Source: Bacteroidia bacterium | GTDB taxonomy: Bacteria; Bacteroidota; Bacteroidia; J057 | Length of the DNA stretch: 41,697 nucleotides | NCBI GenBank assembly: GCA_030731845.1 | Contig: JANQTF010000147.1 | Location: 1-41,697 of the forward strand | Reading direction: 5' to 3' | Shown: in pieces, positions 33,469-41,697 of the stretch | Layout of the letters: every line of letters starts with the position of its first letter | How positions within the stretch are numbered: the first letter of the stretch is position 1 | Notes under the pieces: generated by a model | Told to the model about the DNA's origin: nothing | Databases searched by the model: none | What the model saw: only the letters and a program-made list of their open reading frames with translations | Translations under genes and position numbers: made by a program

Positions 33469-34236
33469 TTACAAGGTCTTGTGTCTGTTTTTTTCGGCTT
33501 TTACAGCAGCAATCTCTCGGAGGAGGGCTCCGGATGGATCTCGCTCCAGCGCATTGCCTACCACCACGATATCGGCGCCGGCTTCCCAGATGTCTCCGGC
33601 CATGTCACCGGAGCGAATGCCTCCCCCCACGATTAGCGGAACCGATATTTCCTGACTCACCTTTGCCACCATAGAAGGGTGAACCGCTTGATGCGCACCA
33701 CTGCCACAATCCATATACACGAGGCTCATGCCGAGATATTCTCCTGCCAGGGCGGTGCAGGCAGCTATGTCGGGTTTGTCATAAGGAATGGGGCGCGTGT
33801 TGCTCATATAGTGCACCGTGGTGTCTCGGCCACCGTCCACGAGCAAATAGGCCGTGGCTAGCACCTCAAGCTTACTGCGCTTGAGCAAAGGGGCAGCGAT
33901 CACGTGCTGCCCGATCAGCAGCTCCGGATTGCGACCACTCAGAAGAGACAAAAACAGGATGCCATCGGCCTCTGGGTTGATTTGTTGCACACTGCCCGGA
34001 AACAAAATGGCAGGCAATCCGCTATGCTCCTTGAGTTGGCGAACCAGCTCGCCCCAGCCATCAGTAGAAACGAGGCTCCCGCCTACCAAAAAAAAATCTA
34101 CCCCTGCCTCCGCAGCGGCCCTACCAATTTGTGCACCTTCTCCAGGCGTACATTTGTCCGGGTCGATCAGCATGGCAAAAGCTTTCCGCTTGTCGCGCTT
34201 AAATTGTATCAGAAAATCTAGCAGAGGACCTGGCAT
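33469..34236 (-). CDS. Geranylgeranylglyceryl/heptaprenylglyceryl phosphate synthase-family protein
   Basis: This 255-residue TIM-barrel enzyme of the GGGPS/PcrB/MoeO5 family has LIDPDK (23-28), an LVGGS strand, LFPGS, YMDCGSGA and VGGGIRSG with the phosphate-binding glycines, then VVGNALE. These enzymes join sn-glycerol 1-phosphate to a polyprenyl diphosphate by an ether bond, the first step of archaeal-type lipids. Bacteroidota carry a distinct group of this family whose cell role is not settled. The start is ATG 34236. The gene ends 40 bp before the lipoprotein gene, but that gene has its own promoter box. No glycerol-1-phosphate dehydrogenase is nearby. Confidence 0.88.
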   Translation of the reverse strand: MPGPLLDFLIQFKRDKRKAFAMLIDPDKCTPGEGAQIGRAAAEAGVDFFLVGGSLVSTDGWGELVRQLKEHSGLPAILFPGSVQQINPEADGILFLSLLSGRNPELLIGQHVIAAPLLKRSKLEVLATAYLLVDGGRDTTVHYMSNTRPIPYDKPDIAACTALAGEYLGMSLVYMDCGSGAHQAVHPSMVAKVSQEISVPLIVGGGIRSGDMAGDIWEAGADIVVVGNALERDPSGALLREIAAVKAEKNRHKTL

Positions 34237-34382
34237 GGGCGAAAAATCAGGTTATTCGTCGATGACCTCCCGTGGGTGGATGGCGAAAACTACAAAAATC
34301 TCTTGTAGGGATGCTATCCTTTACCTAGCAACCTAACATCTTCCGGGAAATTGATAGTCGAGAGAATATCCAGCCACGCGAA

Positions 34383-35858
34383 TCAGCGGGTCAGGGCGTG
34401 CTTGAAGCTCGCAATTCCAACTGCCCCAAACCCGAAGGCCTGCATCACCAAAAATGGAATGATGCTAAAATCCCTAAAGTGAATGGCCAGGACGATGCCA
34501 CTGCAGAAATACAGCGCCAGGAAAAGCTCACCATACACAGATGGTTCGACTTTCACACTCCGGTATTTCACACTTTTCCACTGGTCCTTTTTTTCTGTGA
34601 GGTTAAATTTTGGCGTGCGGATAAAGGGCGTTCTTTTGCCACTATACCCCTGAATCACGGCGATAGAATTGTGCAGCGACAACCCCATAGATAGGGAAAG
34701 GAAGGGGATATAATGCTTAATAAATCTCTTAAAACCCGCACCAAATGAGTGCTCACGCCAGGTAAACGTGACCATATAGAGAAAACCAAGGATCACAAAA
34801 CTCACCAACAAGGCCGCCACAGGCGCAATCAAAAAATCGACATGGCCCTCAAAGGTGGTGTGCTTCATCACCAACAGCGGCACGCTCGTGGCACCCAGCA
34901 GGAGTACCAATACAAAAACGGAGCTACTCAAGAGGTGAATGGTTCCATGAAATTTTCTGAGCACAGAGGCATTGGACTTCCAGAGGGTAGTTAGCATCTT
35001 TCTGGCTACCTCGGCGCCGCCTTTCATCCAGCGATATTGCTGCGATTTGATGGCACCCATTTCAGCAGGCAACTCAGCAGGCGCACCGATTTCATCTACA
35101 TAGCGAAACTTCCATCCTTTGATCTGGGCGCGGTAGCTCAGGTCAAGATCCTCTGTGAGAGTATCTGCCTCCCAGCCACCGGCATCAATGATGGTTTCTT
35201 TGCGCCAGATCCCTGCTGTGCCATTGAAATTCATGTAGTAGCCACCACGGTCCCGGCTAAACTGCTCAATGGTGAAGTGGGCATCAAGGTGAAAAGCCTG
35301 CGCCTCCGTGAATACGGAGTAGTTGCGGTTGATATGCTCCCAGCGTGCCTGCACCACCCCAATCTCTGGAGAGGTAAAGTTGGCCATGGCTGCGCGCAAA
35401 AACCCGGGGCGGGGCAAAAAGTCGGCATCAAAAATGGCCAGATAATCACCTTTGGCGAAGTCCATCCCATATTTTAATGCGCCAGCTTTAAAACCTTTGC
35501 GATCTGGCCTGCGAACATGCTCAATCTGAATGCCTTGAGCCTGCAATTCCAGAATCTTTTTGGCCGCTACCTCAACCGTTTCATCAGTAGAATCATCCAG
35601 AAGCTGTATCTCGTATTTGTCTTTGGGATAATCCAGCGCAGCCATAGCATCGAGCAGACGCTCTACAACATATAGCTCATTGTAGATCGGAAGCTGTATC
35701 GTTACAAAGGGAAGGTCATTTCCCAGCAAACTTGGCTCGGCATGGATTTCCTGTCTGTGTCGAAGAAAGGTGACAACAAGATGAAGTTGCCCAAGACTAT
35801 AAATCACTATTAGCGTGAGTGCGAATCCATAGACTCCCAGCACCAGATACTCAAGCAT
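34383..35858 (-). CDS. GT2-family processive glycosyltransferase (cellulose-synthase/CslA-like)
   Basis: This 491-residue membrane glycosyltransferase has an N-terminal helix (about 5-28) and a GT-A domain with D88-D-S, D144-A-D146, T235-E-D237 and Q273-QYRW277, the D,D,D,QxxRW set of processive beta-glycosyltransferases. Four or five C-terminal helices follow. The pattern resembles bacterial and plant CslA/mannan-synthase-like enzymes more than BcsA, because no PilZ domain is present. It would polymerise or lipid-link a sugar at the inner membrane. I start at ATG 35858; a TTG at 35888 would add ten residues. A TACCTTTG box lies 93 bases upstream. It follows a small GT2 gene in the same direction and may act with it. 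Confidence 0.87.
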   Translation of the reverse strand: MLEYLVLGVYGFALTLIVIYSLGQLHLVVTFLRHRQEIHAEPSLLGNDLPFVTIQLPIYNELYVVERLLDAMAALDYPKDKYEIQLLDDSTDETVEVAAKKILELQAQGIQIEHVRRPDRKGFKAGALKYGMDFAKGDYLAIFDADFLPRPGFLRAAMANFTSPEIGVVQARWEHINRNYSVFTEAQAFHLDAHFTIEQFSRDRGGYYMNFNGTAGIWRKETIIDAGGWEADTLTEDLDLSYRAQIKGWKFRYVDEIGAPAELPAEMGAIKSQQYRWMKGGAEVARKMLTTLWKSNASVLRKFHGTIHLLSSSVFVLVLLLGATSVPLLVMKHTTFEGHVDFLIAPVAALLVSFVILGFLYMVTFTWREHSFGAGFKRFIKHYIPFLSLSMGLSLHNSIAVIQGYSGKRTPFIRTPKFNLTEKKDQWKSVKYRSVKVEPSVYGELFLALYFCSGIVLAIHFRDFSIIPFLVMQAFGFGAVGIASFKHALTR

Positions 35859-35950
35859 ATGTAAAAGCAGCGTCACAAGTATGGACAATAGGTAATGACT
35901 TGCAGCAAACGTAAAGAAGTAAAAAAGGCAACGTCGTGTAAATCAGGGGA

Positions 35951-35958
35951 CAAAGGTA
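35951..35958 (-). promoter_or_regulatory. Bacteroidota -7 promoter box (TACCTTTG) of the processive GT2 gene
   Basis: On the minus strand TACCTTTG matches TAnnTTTG exactly, in the 115-bp gap between the two glycosyltransferase genes, 93 bases before the ATG at 35858. It suggests the large enzyme has its own transcript. Confidence 0.45.
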
Positions 35959-35973
35959 ATAAATCCCGCCGTT

Positions 35974-36672
35974 TTAAAGTAGTTTAAAAATAGTCCAGAG
36001 AATTTTATATCCGGCCATGATGGTTCCTCGCACCGTGCCCGTAACTTTGGATACACCAATCCTCTGCCGATACATCATGGGTACCTCCGAGCAGCGAAGC
36101 CTGAGCTTGGCAGCTTTCACTTGCATCTCTACGGTCCATCCAAAGGTCGTGTCTTGCATGTCGATTGCAAGGAGCGCATCATAGGTTATTGCCCTGAAAG
36201 GCCCCAGGTCTGAAAATTCTACCCGATACAGTAGCTTGATCAAAGTAGTGGCAAGCCAGTTGCCAAAGATTTGCTGGGGCATCATACTGCCCTTTTCTCG
36301 ATTGCCAAGGGCTCGCGAGCCAATAACAAGATCAGCCTTGTCATTCAAAATCTCTGCGATTAGCTCTGGCATTTGCTCTGGATAGTCAGAGTAGTCTCCA
36401 TCCAGAAATACCACAATATCGGGCCGATCTGCTCCCTGCTTGGCTGCCAGGTGCGCCATACCCTTGAGGCAGGCAAAGCCATAGCCTTTGCGAGGCTCTA
36501 CCACTACCGTGGCACCTGCGGCGCGTGCATTCGCCTCAGTGCGATCTGTGGACCCATTGCTGCACACGATGACTTCCCTGACCAATCCGGCTGGAATATC
36601 CTTTACCACCTTGGTGATAGACTCTTCCTCGTTAAAAGCAGGGATAATGACGTAAATATTGGGGGTTTGCAT
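35974..36672 (-). CDS. GT2-family glycosyltransferase (dolichyl-phosphate-sugar-synthase-like)
   Basis: This 232-residue protein has the GT-A nucleotide-sugar motifs: PAFNEEESI (11-19), SNGSTDRT (38-45), RKGYGFACLKG (61-71) and D91-G-D93-YSDYPEQ. There is no long membrane region beyond a hydrophobic C terminus. It resembles DPM1-type enzymes, which load a sugar from GDP- or UDP-sugar onto a polyprenyl phosphate. Its product could feed the larger glycosyltransferase downstream, but that is inference. The start is ATG 36672; it diverges from nuoN with about 115 bp between. Confidence 0.88.
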   Translation of the reverse strand: MQTPNIYVIIPAFNEEESITKVVKDIPAGLVREVIVCSNGSTDRTEANARAAGATVVVEPRKGYGFACLKGMAHLAAKQGADRPDIVVFLDGDYSDYPEQMPELIAEILNDKADLVIGSRALGNREKGSMMPQQIFGNWLATTLIKLLYRVEFSDLGPFRAITYDALLAIDMQDTTFGWTVEMQVKAAKLRLRCSEVPMMYRQRIGVSKVTGTVRGTIMAGYKILWTIFKLL

Positions 36673-36786
36673 GATGGTATAAGACGAGCCTACTCACGGC
36701 AAAGACACAAATTTCACCGCAAATAACGAAAGTTTCATCACTGCAATGTCACAGCCCAGACATAAGAAGTTGTATCTTGGCGGCGA

Positions 36787-38274
36787 ATGGAGCCAAGCAT
36801 CTCTTCATACCTTAGTCAGGCACTTAATGATGTCATGCACTTCCTTCCGGCACTGTCGGTAGAAATGGCGCTTGTCACTGGCTTGGTATGCGGAATCATT
36901 CTCGCCATTCTTCCCGGCACACGAGGGCAGCAGCTACTGCCCTACTGGACAGGCCTTGTGATTTTGGCTGGCCTGGCTCAGCTATGGGTGTTGGAAGAGA
37001 GTGCTCTCGCTATCGGAATGCTGAGCAATGCCCCTTCCGGTCGATGGATTCAAGGCATGAGCCTATGCGTAGCACTGGTGCTTCTTTATCCATTCTCTCA
37101 AGACATCAGACTCCAATCAGAACCCGAACAGCGACGAGGAGAGCGCTATTTGCTTATCTTGTCACTGCTTCTCGGCGCCTCCTTGCTCCTGCGAGCTACC
37201 CACTTTCTCATGGCTTATTTGGGCTTGGAAATGGTTTCCATTTCCTCCTACGTGTTGGTCGCGTTCACTCGCAGAGAAGGAAGATCAGCTGAAGCAGGGA
37301 CAAAATTTTTTATTTACGGCGCCTTCTCATCGGGATTTTTTCTCTACGGAATTTCATGGATATATGGCCTCACAGGCACCTTGAGCCTCACAGACCCAGC
37401 TTTTGCCACAGGATTGGCAGCAGCTGGACCTGCCTTGTGGGTAATGCCAGTTGGGTTGGTGTTCGTGGGGATCTTGTTCAAACTTGGAGCCTTCCCTTTT
37501 CACTTCTGGATGCCCGATGCCTGGGAAGGGAGCACCTACCCGGTCAATGCCCTTTTATCCGTTGTGCCCAAAGCGGCAATCCTGATCTTCATGATCGGTG
37601 TGATTCAGCCTTTGATTCCGCTTGATGGCTTCGAATTTATTCGGTGGTTACTGGGGCTGCTCGCCATGGTGAGCATGACCTGGGGCAATCTCGCTGCCTT
37701 GCGGCAGGTGCACATGCGGCGTCTGCTCGCCTACTCAGGCGTAGCGCATTCGGGCTTTTTGCTCATGGCCATGGCCATCGCTACGCCCGAGAGTTTCCAG
37801 GCAGCCATGTTCTACCTCAGCGTGTATGCTGTGATGAATATAGCCATATTCCTCATGGCCGACGGCTTTCACCGCGGGCTCGGCCACGCTCGCTGGCAAG
37901 AATGGGAAGGTCGCGGGCGACTCTTCCCCTGGGCCACCGCTGCCCTCGCCATCATCCTGGCTTCGCTCACCGGGCTGCCGCCTTCGGCTGGCTTCATCGC
38001 CAAGTGGCTCCTCTTCATCTCAGCATTGCAGATCAGCTCGCCGCTCATGATCTCCCTGGTTATCACAGGAGCGCTCAACACGGTGTTGGCTCTTGCCTAT
38101 TACATGGTCATTCCCTCGCGGATGGTGTTTCGCCCAACGCCGGAGGGAGACAAGGCCGCAGCCGAGTTTCCCGGCTATGAGTGGACACTGGGCCTGATCC
38201 TCGGGATTGTTCTCCTCATCGGTGGCATTTGGGGCTTTGACAAGGTCTTGGATATATTTGCCAACTGGTTTTGA
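36787..38274 (+). CDS. nuoN: NADH-quinone oxidoreductase subunit N (NuoN)
   Basis: NuoN is one of the antiporter-like proton-pumping subunits of complex I. The 495-residue protein has about fourteen membrane helices, a conserved acidic residue in helix 5 (AYLGLEMVSIS), the FKLGAFPFHFWMPDAWEGS lysine/helix-7 region, and the LAYSGVAHSGF and LTGLPPSAGFIAKW segments. All are typical of NuoN. It stands alone, away from any other nuo gene except nuoJ 35 kb to the left. The ATG at 36787 gives a normal N terminus. Confidence 0.95.
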   Translation: MEPSISSYLSQALNDVMHFLPALSVEMALVTGLVCGIILAILPGTRGQQLLPYWTGLVILAGLAQLWVLEESALAIGMLSNAPSGRWIQGMSLCVALVLLYPFSQDIRLQSEPEQRRGERYLLILSLLLGASLLLRATHFLMAYLGLEMVSISSYVLVAFTRREGRSAEAGTKFFIYGAFSSGFFLYGISWIYGLTGTLSLTDPAFATGLAAAGPALWVMPVGLVFVGILFKLGAFPFHFWMPDAWEGSTYPVNALLSVVPKAAILIFMIGVIQPLIPLDGFEFIRWLLGLLAMVSMTWGNLAALRQVHMRRLLAYSGVAHSGFLLMAMAIATPESFQAAMFYLSVYAVMNIAIFLMADGFHRGLGHARWQEWEGRGRLFPWATAALAIILASLTGLPPSAGFIAKWLLFISALQISSPLMISLVITGALNTVLALAYYMVIPSRMVFRPTPEGDKAAAEFPGYEWTLGLILGIVLLIGGIWGFDKVLDIFANWF

Positions 38275-38414
38275 CATTCACCTTTATGGAAATTCTCAGA
38301 GTATAAGCTCTTTTATATGATTTCAATCGCCTGCCGTCTGTAGTGACCGAAAGGAATCAGAAAAGTTTGTACGAAAAAATGTTAGTTTTAAGCGGCCAAA
38401 TAAAGAAGGTAAAC

Positions 38415-39512
38415 ATGAAGCAAGAAAGCTATGTGATCATCATGGCCTGTTGGATAATTCTGACAGGGTGTGGCGCGCATACTTCTTCTTCCAGTAATTC
38501 TGACACAAACATAGACCTCGTATCTTCTCGTGATTCGGTCGGGATTTTAGGCTATACCAGTAGCGGAAAACTCGATAAGCCCGTTCCTGCTTCGGAAAGT
38601 TCTACTTCTGGCTCCATAACCATCGCAGTTGATGAAGCACTGCAACCCATCATAGATGCCGAAATTGAGGCCTTCCAGTTTCGTTATCCTACTGCAACAA
38701 TCCACCCTTTGTATCTTCCGGGAGAAGAGGCGATTGCAGCCATGCTTAGCTCAGATTCTGTGAGAATGGCTATCTCCTCACGCGTGCTGGCACCCGAGGA
38801 AGAAGCTTTTTTGGCAAAAAGAGGCATTGAACCGTCCTATTCACATCTTTTTTCTGATGCAACTGCGCTGATCAATCACCCCGGAAACTCCCTGCACAAA
38901 TTGACCGGCGAGCAGCTTCGTGGTATCTTGACTGGCACCATCAAGACCTGGAATCAGCTTGATAGCAAGCTTCCAGCCAAGCCAGTAGAACTCATTTTTG
39001 ATAATCGCGCTTCCAGCATTCTCACCGACCTGCGCAAGCAATATCTGGAGGGAGAACCTATTCCTTCTCAAAGCGTGTTTGCCTTCCAAACCACACCCGA
39101 GGTGGTAGATCATGTCGCGAGCCATGAGTGGGCCATCGGCTTTATAGGTTTTGCCTGGATCAGTGATCAAGACAACCCTCAAACGAAAATTTGGCGAGAG
39201 GCAGTGACCCTCATGGCTTTAGAGAAGTCAGAAGAATCGAAATCCACTTGTTTTTTCGATCAAAACTTTTTCTTGCCCTTCCAGAGTTATATATATGAAG
39301 GATGCTATCCTTTGACCAGAAAGGCGACCTCAATCCTCCGGGAGTCAACCCTCGGGTTGGGCACAGGATTCGTTTCCTTTATTGACAGCGAAATTGGCCA
39401 ACTCGTGATCCAAAAGGCAGGACTTGTCACTGTACACGGAGTAGGCAGGGAAGTAAAACTCCCCGCCAAGGTCAAGATCCCCAAACAAGACAAACTTTCT
39501 TCACCAGAATAA
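38415..39512 (+). CDS. PstS-like phosphate-binding-family lipoprotein
   Basis: This 365-residue lipoprotein has lipobox LTGC with Cys19, then a low-complexity S/T/D linker (about 23-70) and a periplasmic binding-protein fold (about 72-350). It shows ITIAVDEALQPIIDAEIEAF, AISSRVLAPEE, LTGEQLRGILTG and KTWNQL, which are PstS-like. No pstCAB genes follow. In other Bacteroidota this type of protein is often encoded between TonB/ExbBD genes and a large TPR gene, and here the TPR gene follows after 67 bp. A transport role is therefore less certain than a structural or sensing one. The ATG at 38415 gives a clean lipoprotein signal; an upstream GTG would not. Confidence 0.83.
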   Translation: MKQESYVIIMACWIILTGCGAHTSSSSNSDTNIDLVSSRDSVGILGYTSSGKLDKPVPASESSTSGSITIAVDEALQPIIDAEIEAFQFRYPTATIHPLYLPGEEAIAAMLSSDSVRMAISSRVLAPEEEAFLAKRGIEPSYSHLFSDATALINHPGNSLHKLTGEQLRGILTGTIKTWNQLDSKLPAKPVELIFDNRASSILTDLRKQYLEGEPIPSQSVFAFQTTPEVVDHVASHEWAIGFIGFAWISDQDNPQTKIWREAVTLMALEKSEESKSTCFFDQNFFLPFQSYIYEGCYPLTRKATSILRESTLGLGTGFVSFIDSEIGQLVIQKAGLVTVHGVGREVKLPAKVKIPKQDKLSSPE

Positions 39513-39579
39513 CGGATTTCACCATTCATTTACGACTAGAGCCAGACCATACTCTAACAACGAAAAACCATCTGAGACT

Positions 39580-41445
39580 ATGCTAAAACGTGCTTTGTTG
39601 CTCTTTACTGGAATCCTTCTGCTGTCGCAGACAGGGCTGATGGGTCAGACAGATCTGACCGGAGCATTAGATCTTTATGCGCAGGAAAAGTATGACGACG
39701 CTACGGACAAGCTTCGTGGCTTTATCTCTGTTGATCCACGCACCAAAAATGCCGATGAGATTTATTATTGGCTGGGGATGATCAAATACAGACAGGAAGC
39801 CTTTGAACAGGCCAAGCAGTCGTTCGAAAAGGCTATCGAATTCAAGAGCAAGTCTCCCTACGGGCATGCTGGTCTTGGTCTTATGCTTATGATTGAGCAG
39901 AATTACACTACTGCCAATGCTGAGCTCGAAATGGCTGATGCCATTGCAAAAGGCAAAATTCCAGACATCGTATTTGCGATGGCTGAGGCCTATTTGAAAG
40001 GAACAGGGCCCGAGATCGCAAAGGCCAAGCAGTTGCTGTATAGCTACAGAGCTAGCAATCCAGAAGATTGCCGTACCTATATTATGCTCGGAGAATATTA
40101 CCGTGCACTGGGGGTAAATGAAACAGCCATCGAAGAACTCGAAAAAGCCGTGCAAAAATGCCCCGACTATGTGCCAGCCTACACTGGCCTCGCCGAGCTC
40201 TACTACGATCGTGGCAAAGAGACCAAGTCTGGAGAAGACTACCAAAAAGGTGCTTCTATGGTGCAAAAAGCCCTGGAGCTCAACCCCAATTTTGCGCCTG
40301 CTTACCGCATCCGCGCTGAGTTGTTCATGATCTCTTCTGCTCCCAACCGCTTTGATCGCGCGCGTGCCGATATCGAGAAGTACCTCGAACTTGCCGGTGA
40401 CGACCTCAAAGCCAAGGTTCGCTACATTCAGTTCCTCTTCCTCACAGAAGACTACCAGCTCGTGCTCAACGAAATGGACAAGATCGATACCACTACAAAC
40501 GTGCTTCGTCGCCTCAAGGGAATGTCCTATTCCAAACTGGGCCAGACTGAAAAGGCCAAAATAGCCATGGACGAATACTTCGCTGTGGTGAAAGAGCAAT
40601 ATCAAATTGCCAAAGACAACGAAGTGTATGGCGACATCCTTCGCTTGAGTGGCGATAAGCCTGGTGCCGATGTGTATTACCAGAAGGCCATGTCCATGAA
40701 GCCTGAGGAATACAAAGACTTCTACACCACCCTGGCCGAAGACTACAAAACCCAGGCCCGCGCCATTGAGGCGAAAGCCAAAGACATGGAGGCGGAAGCC
40801 AAAACCCTCGAAGGAACCGCGATGACTGCCTACAATGGAGCCAATGAGTGCGCAGCACGTGGCGACGAAGCTTGTCGCGACTCACTCAAATTGGTGATGG
40901 ATAAGGCAGTAGAAGACCGCAAATCCATGCTTGACGACGCTGCTGCCATCAAAGCAACAGCTGAGCCGGTATATGCCGATGAAGCATACTACCGTCAAAT
41001 GGCTGTAACCTTCGCTGACCCAGTGAGCCTTACTTTGTACAAAGACCTCGCAGTAGCCCTCTACAATGCCAAAGACTGGACAAACTCTGATGAGGCATTC
41101 AAACAGATGTCGGTGATCAAGGCAGATTATATGCTGCCTTACACCTACCGTCTGAGGATCGCTTATGAAGTAGGAAAGACAAACCCAGAGCTGCCATGGC
41201 CTGCCAAGCCCGTTGCCGAGGACGTGATTGCCGCTTTTGCTGGCAATCCTACTGGGAATGACCTCAGTAAGCAAGACCTTAATACCATGCTCCTTTCCTA
41301 CGAGCTGATGGCACTCTACACATTTGACCCAGAGAAAGATCAGGCTGATTACGATTGTGCCGGTGCTAAAACCTGGATCCAAAAAATCGATGCCATCGAC
41401 CCGAACTATAGCCGTATCCAGGAGTTGAAAAACTACTGTAACTAA
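39580..41445 (+). CDS. Secreted multi-TPR protein
   Basis: This 621-residue protein has a signal peptide (about 1-23, ending LMGQ) and about ten tetratricopeptide repeats, clearest at 25-160, 175-250 and 325-390. A helical, Ala/Lys/Glu-rich segment (about 395-470, with AKDMEAEAK repeats and two cysteines) and further repeats follow to the C terminus. TPR proteins of this position in Bacteroidota accompany a PstS-like lipoprotein and TonB/ExbBD genes and probably scaffold a periplasmic complex. The function is not known. The ATG at 39580 follows the PstS-like gene by 67 bp, and a strong hairpin comes 41 bp after the stop. Confidence 0.83.
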   Translation: MLKRALLLFTGILLLSQTGLMGQTDLTGALDLYAQEKYDDATDKLRGFISVDPRTKNADEIYYWLGMIKYRQEAFEQAKQSFEKAIEFKSKSPYGHAGLGLMLMIEQNYTTANAELEMADAIAKGKIPDIVFAMAEAYLKGTGPEIAKAKQLLYSYRASNPEDCRTYIMLGEYYRALGVNETAIEELEKAVQKCPDYVPAYTGLAELYYDRGKETKSGEDYQKGASMVQKALELNPNFAPAYRIRAELFMISSAPNRFDRARADIEKYLELAGDDLKAKVRYIQFLFLTEDYQLVLNEMDKIDTTTNVLRRLKGMSYSKLGQTEKAKIAMDEYFAVVKEQYQIAKDNEVYGDILRLSGDKPGADVYYQKAMSMKPEEYKDFYTTLAEDYKTQARAIEAKAKDMEAEAKTLEGTAMTAYNGANECAARGDEACRDSLKLVMDKAVEDRKSMLDDAAAIKATAEPVYADEAYYRQMAVTFADPVSLTLYKDLAVALYNAKDWTNSDEAFKQMSVIKADYMLPYTYRLRIAYEVGKTNPELPWPAKPVAEDVIAAFAGNPTGNDLSKQDLNTMLLSYELMALYTFDPEKDQADYDCAGAKTWIQKIDAIDPNYSRIQELKNYCN

Positions 41446-41486
41446 TACCTGGCCTCGCCAGTGGCAGTCCCTCCTCGACTGCCGAC

Positions 41487-41533
41487 TTCCAGACAAAAGC
41501 CATCCCGAAATCCGGGATGGCTTTTGTCTGGAA
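41487..41533 (+). terminator. Strong hairpin terminator after the TPR gene
   Basis: A 21-bp perfect stem (41487-41507 with 41513-41533) closes a 5-base loop. The left arm contains ACAAAAG and the right arm CTTTTGT, so it can end transcription from either direction. It lies 41 bp after the TPR stop. The 164 bases after it hold no gene that I can support, only repeated TGACCC motifs. Confidence 0.88.
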
Positions 41534-41697
41534 AATACTCCCATCTCTACCAATAGTCGCTCCAGCTTCCAGCTTTTGAACGCTGACCCCTCCCAAAGCT
41601 CCGCCTCTTGTCTGACCCCTGACCCTCTGACCCCTCATTTCCCCCTCAACCCCCACGCCAACCCACGTGTCCGTCGCGCAAGCAGACTTTGATATCC

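Overview
The window looks like chromosomal DNA of a Bacteroidota bacterium. Seen directly: TAnnTTTG promoter boxes just upstream of several genes, a Porin_10-type outer-membrane barrel, a T9SS type-B (CHU_C) sorting domain, a two-component propeller histidine kinase with a LytTR regulator, a geranylgeranylglyceryl-phosphate-synthase-family protein, and many lipobox lipoproteins. Menaquinone appears to be made by the futalosine route (mqnC). Most genes are near 55% GC in sampled lines, which would suit a Saprospiria- or Cytophagia-like lineage, but placement below phylum is a guess. No rRNA, tRNA, CRISPR array or transposase was found.

Layout. 1-2083: a 19-bp tandem repeat, tadA, an EamA permease and nuoJ. 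1956-3739: a small AT-richer island holding a lid-less HipA-type kinase and a separate HipA N-terminal-domain protein, bounded by two identical 128-bp copies of the 3' end of nuoJ. 3837-9822: an SPFH lipoprotein, a tail-anchored TPR protein, mqnC, a Uma2-family protein, an HD-PycTM (Pycsar-effector-like) fusion and a degenerate FKBP lipoprotein. 10074-12469: PPi-type phosphofructokinase, a RelE/ParE-like toxin-antitoxin pair and ywbE. 12495-17656: sbcD and sbcC on the minus strand, with an AT-rich nucleotidyltransferase/small-protein pair between them. 17748-20766: Porin_10 and purine nucleoside phosphorylase. 20968-24672: an OmpA-like lipoprotein, an RND/MMPL exporter and a biotinyl carrier protein. 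24685-29833: a DprE1-like oxidase and a LytTR response regulator overlapping its propeller histidine kinase. 29955-36672: a CHU_C-only secreted protein facing a minus-strand run of M23 peptidase, FAH-family hydrolase, lipoprotein, GGGPS-family synthase and two GT2 glycosyltransferases. 36787-41445: nuoN, a PstS-like lipoprotein and a large TPR protein, closed by a strong hairpin.

The conserved backbone covers respiration (nuoJ, nuoN, mqnC), envelope building and surface sensing. Three small accessory modules resembling toxin-antitoxin or abortive-infection systems are set into it: the hip-like island behind nuoJ, the nucleotidyltransferase pair inside sbcDC, and the ParE-like pair after pfp. 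A solitary PycTM effector is also present. The best candidates for something under-described are the nuoJ-flanked hip island, with its kinase-first gene order and no integrase, and the sbcD-[NTase-small protein]-sbcC arrangement.
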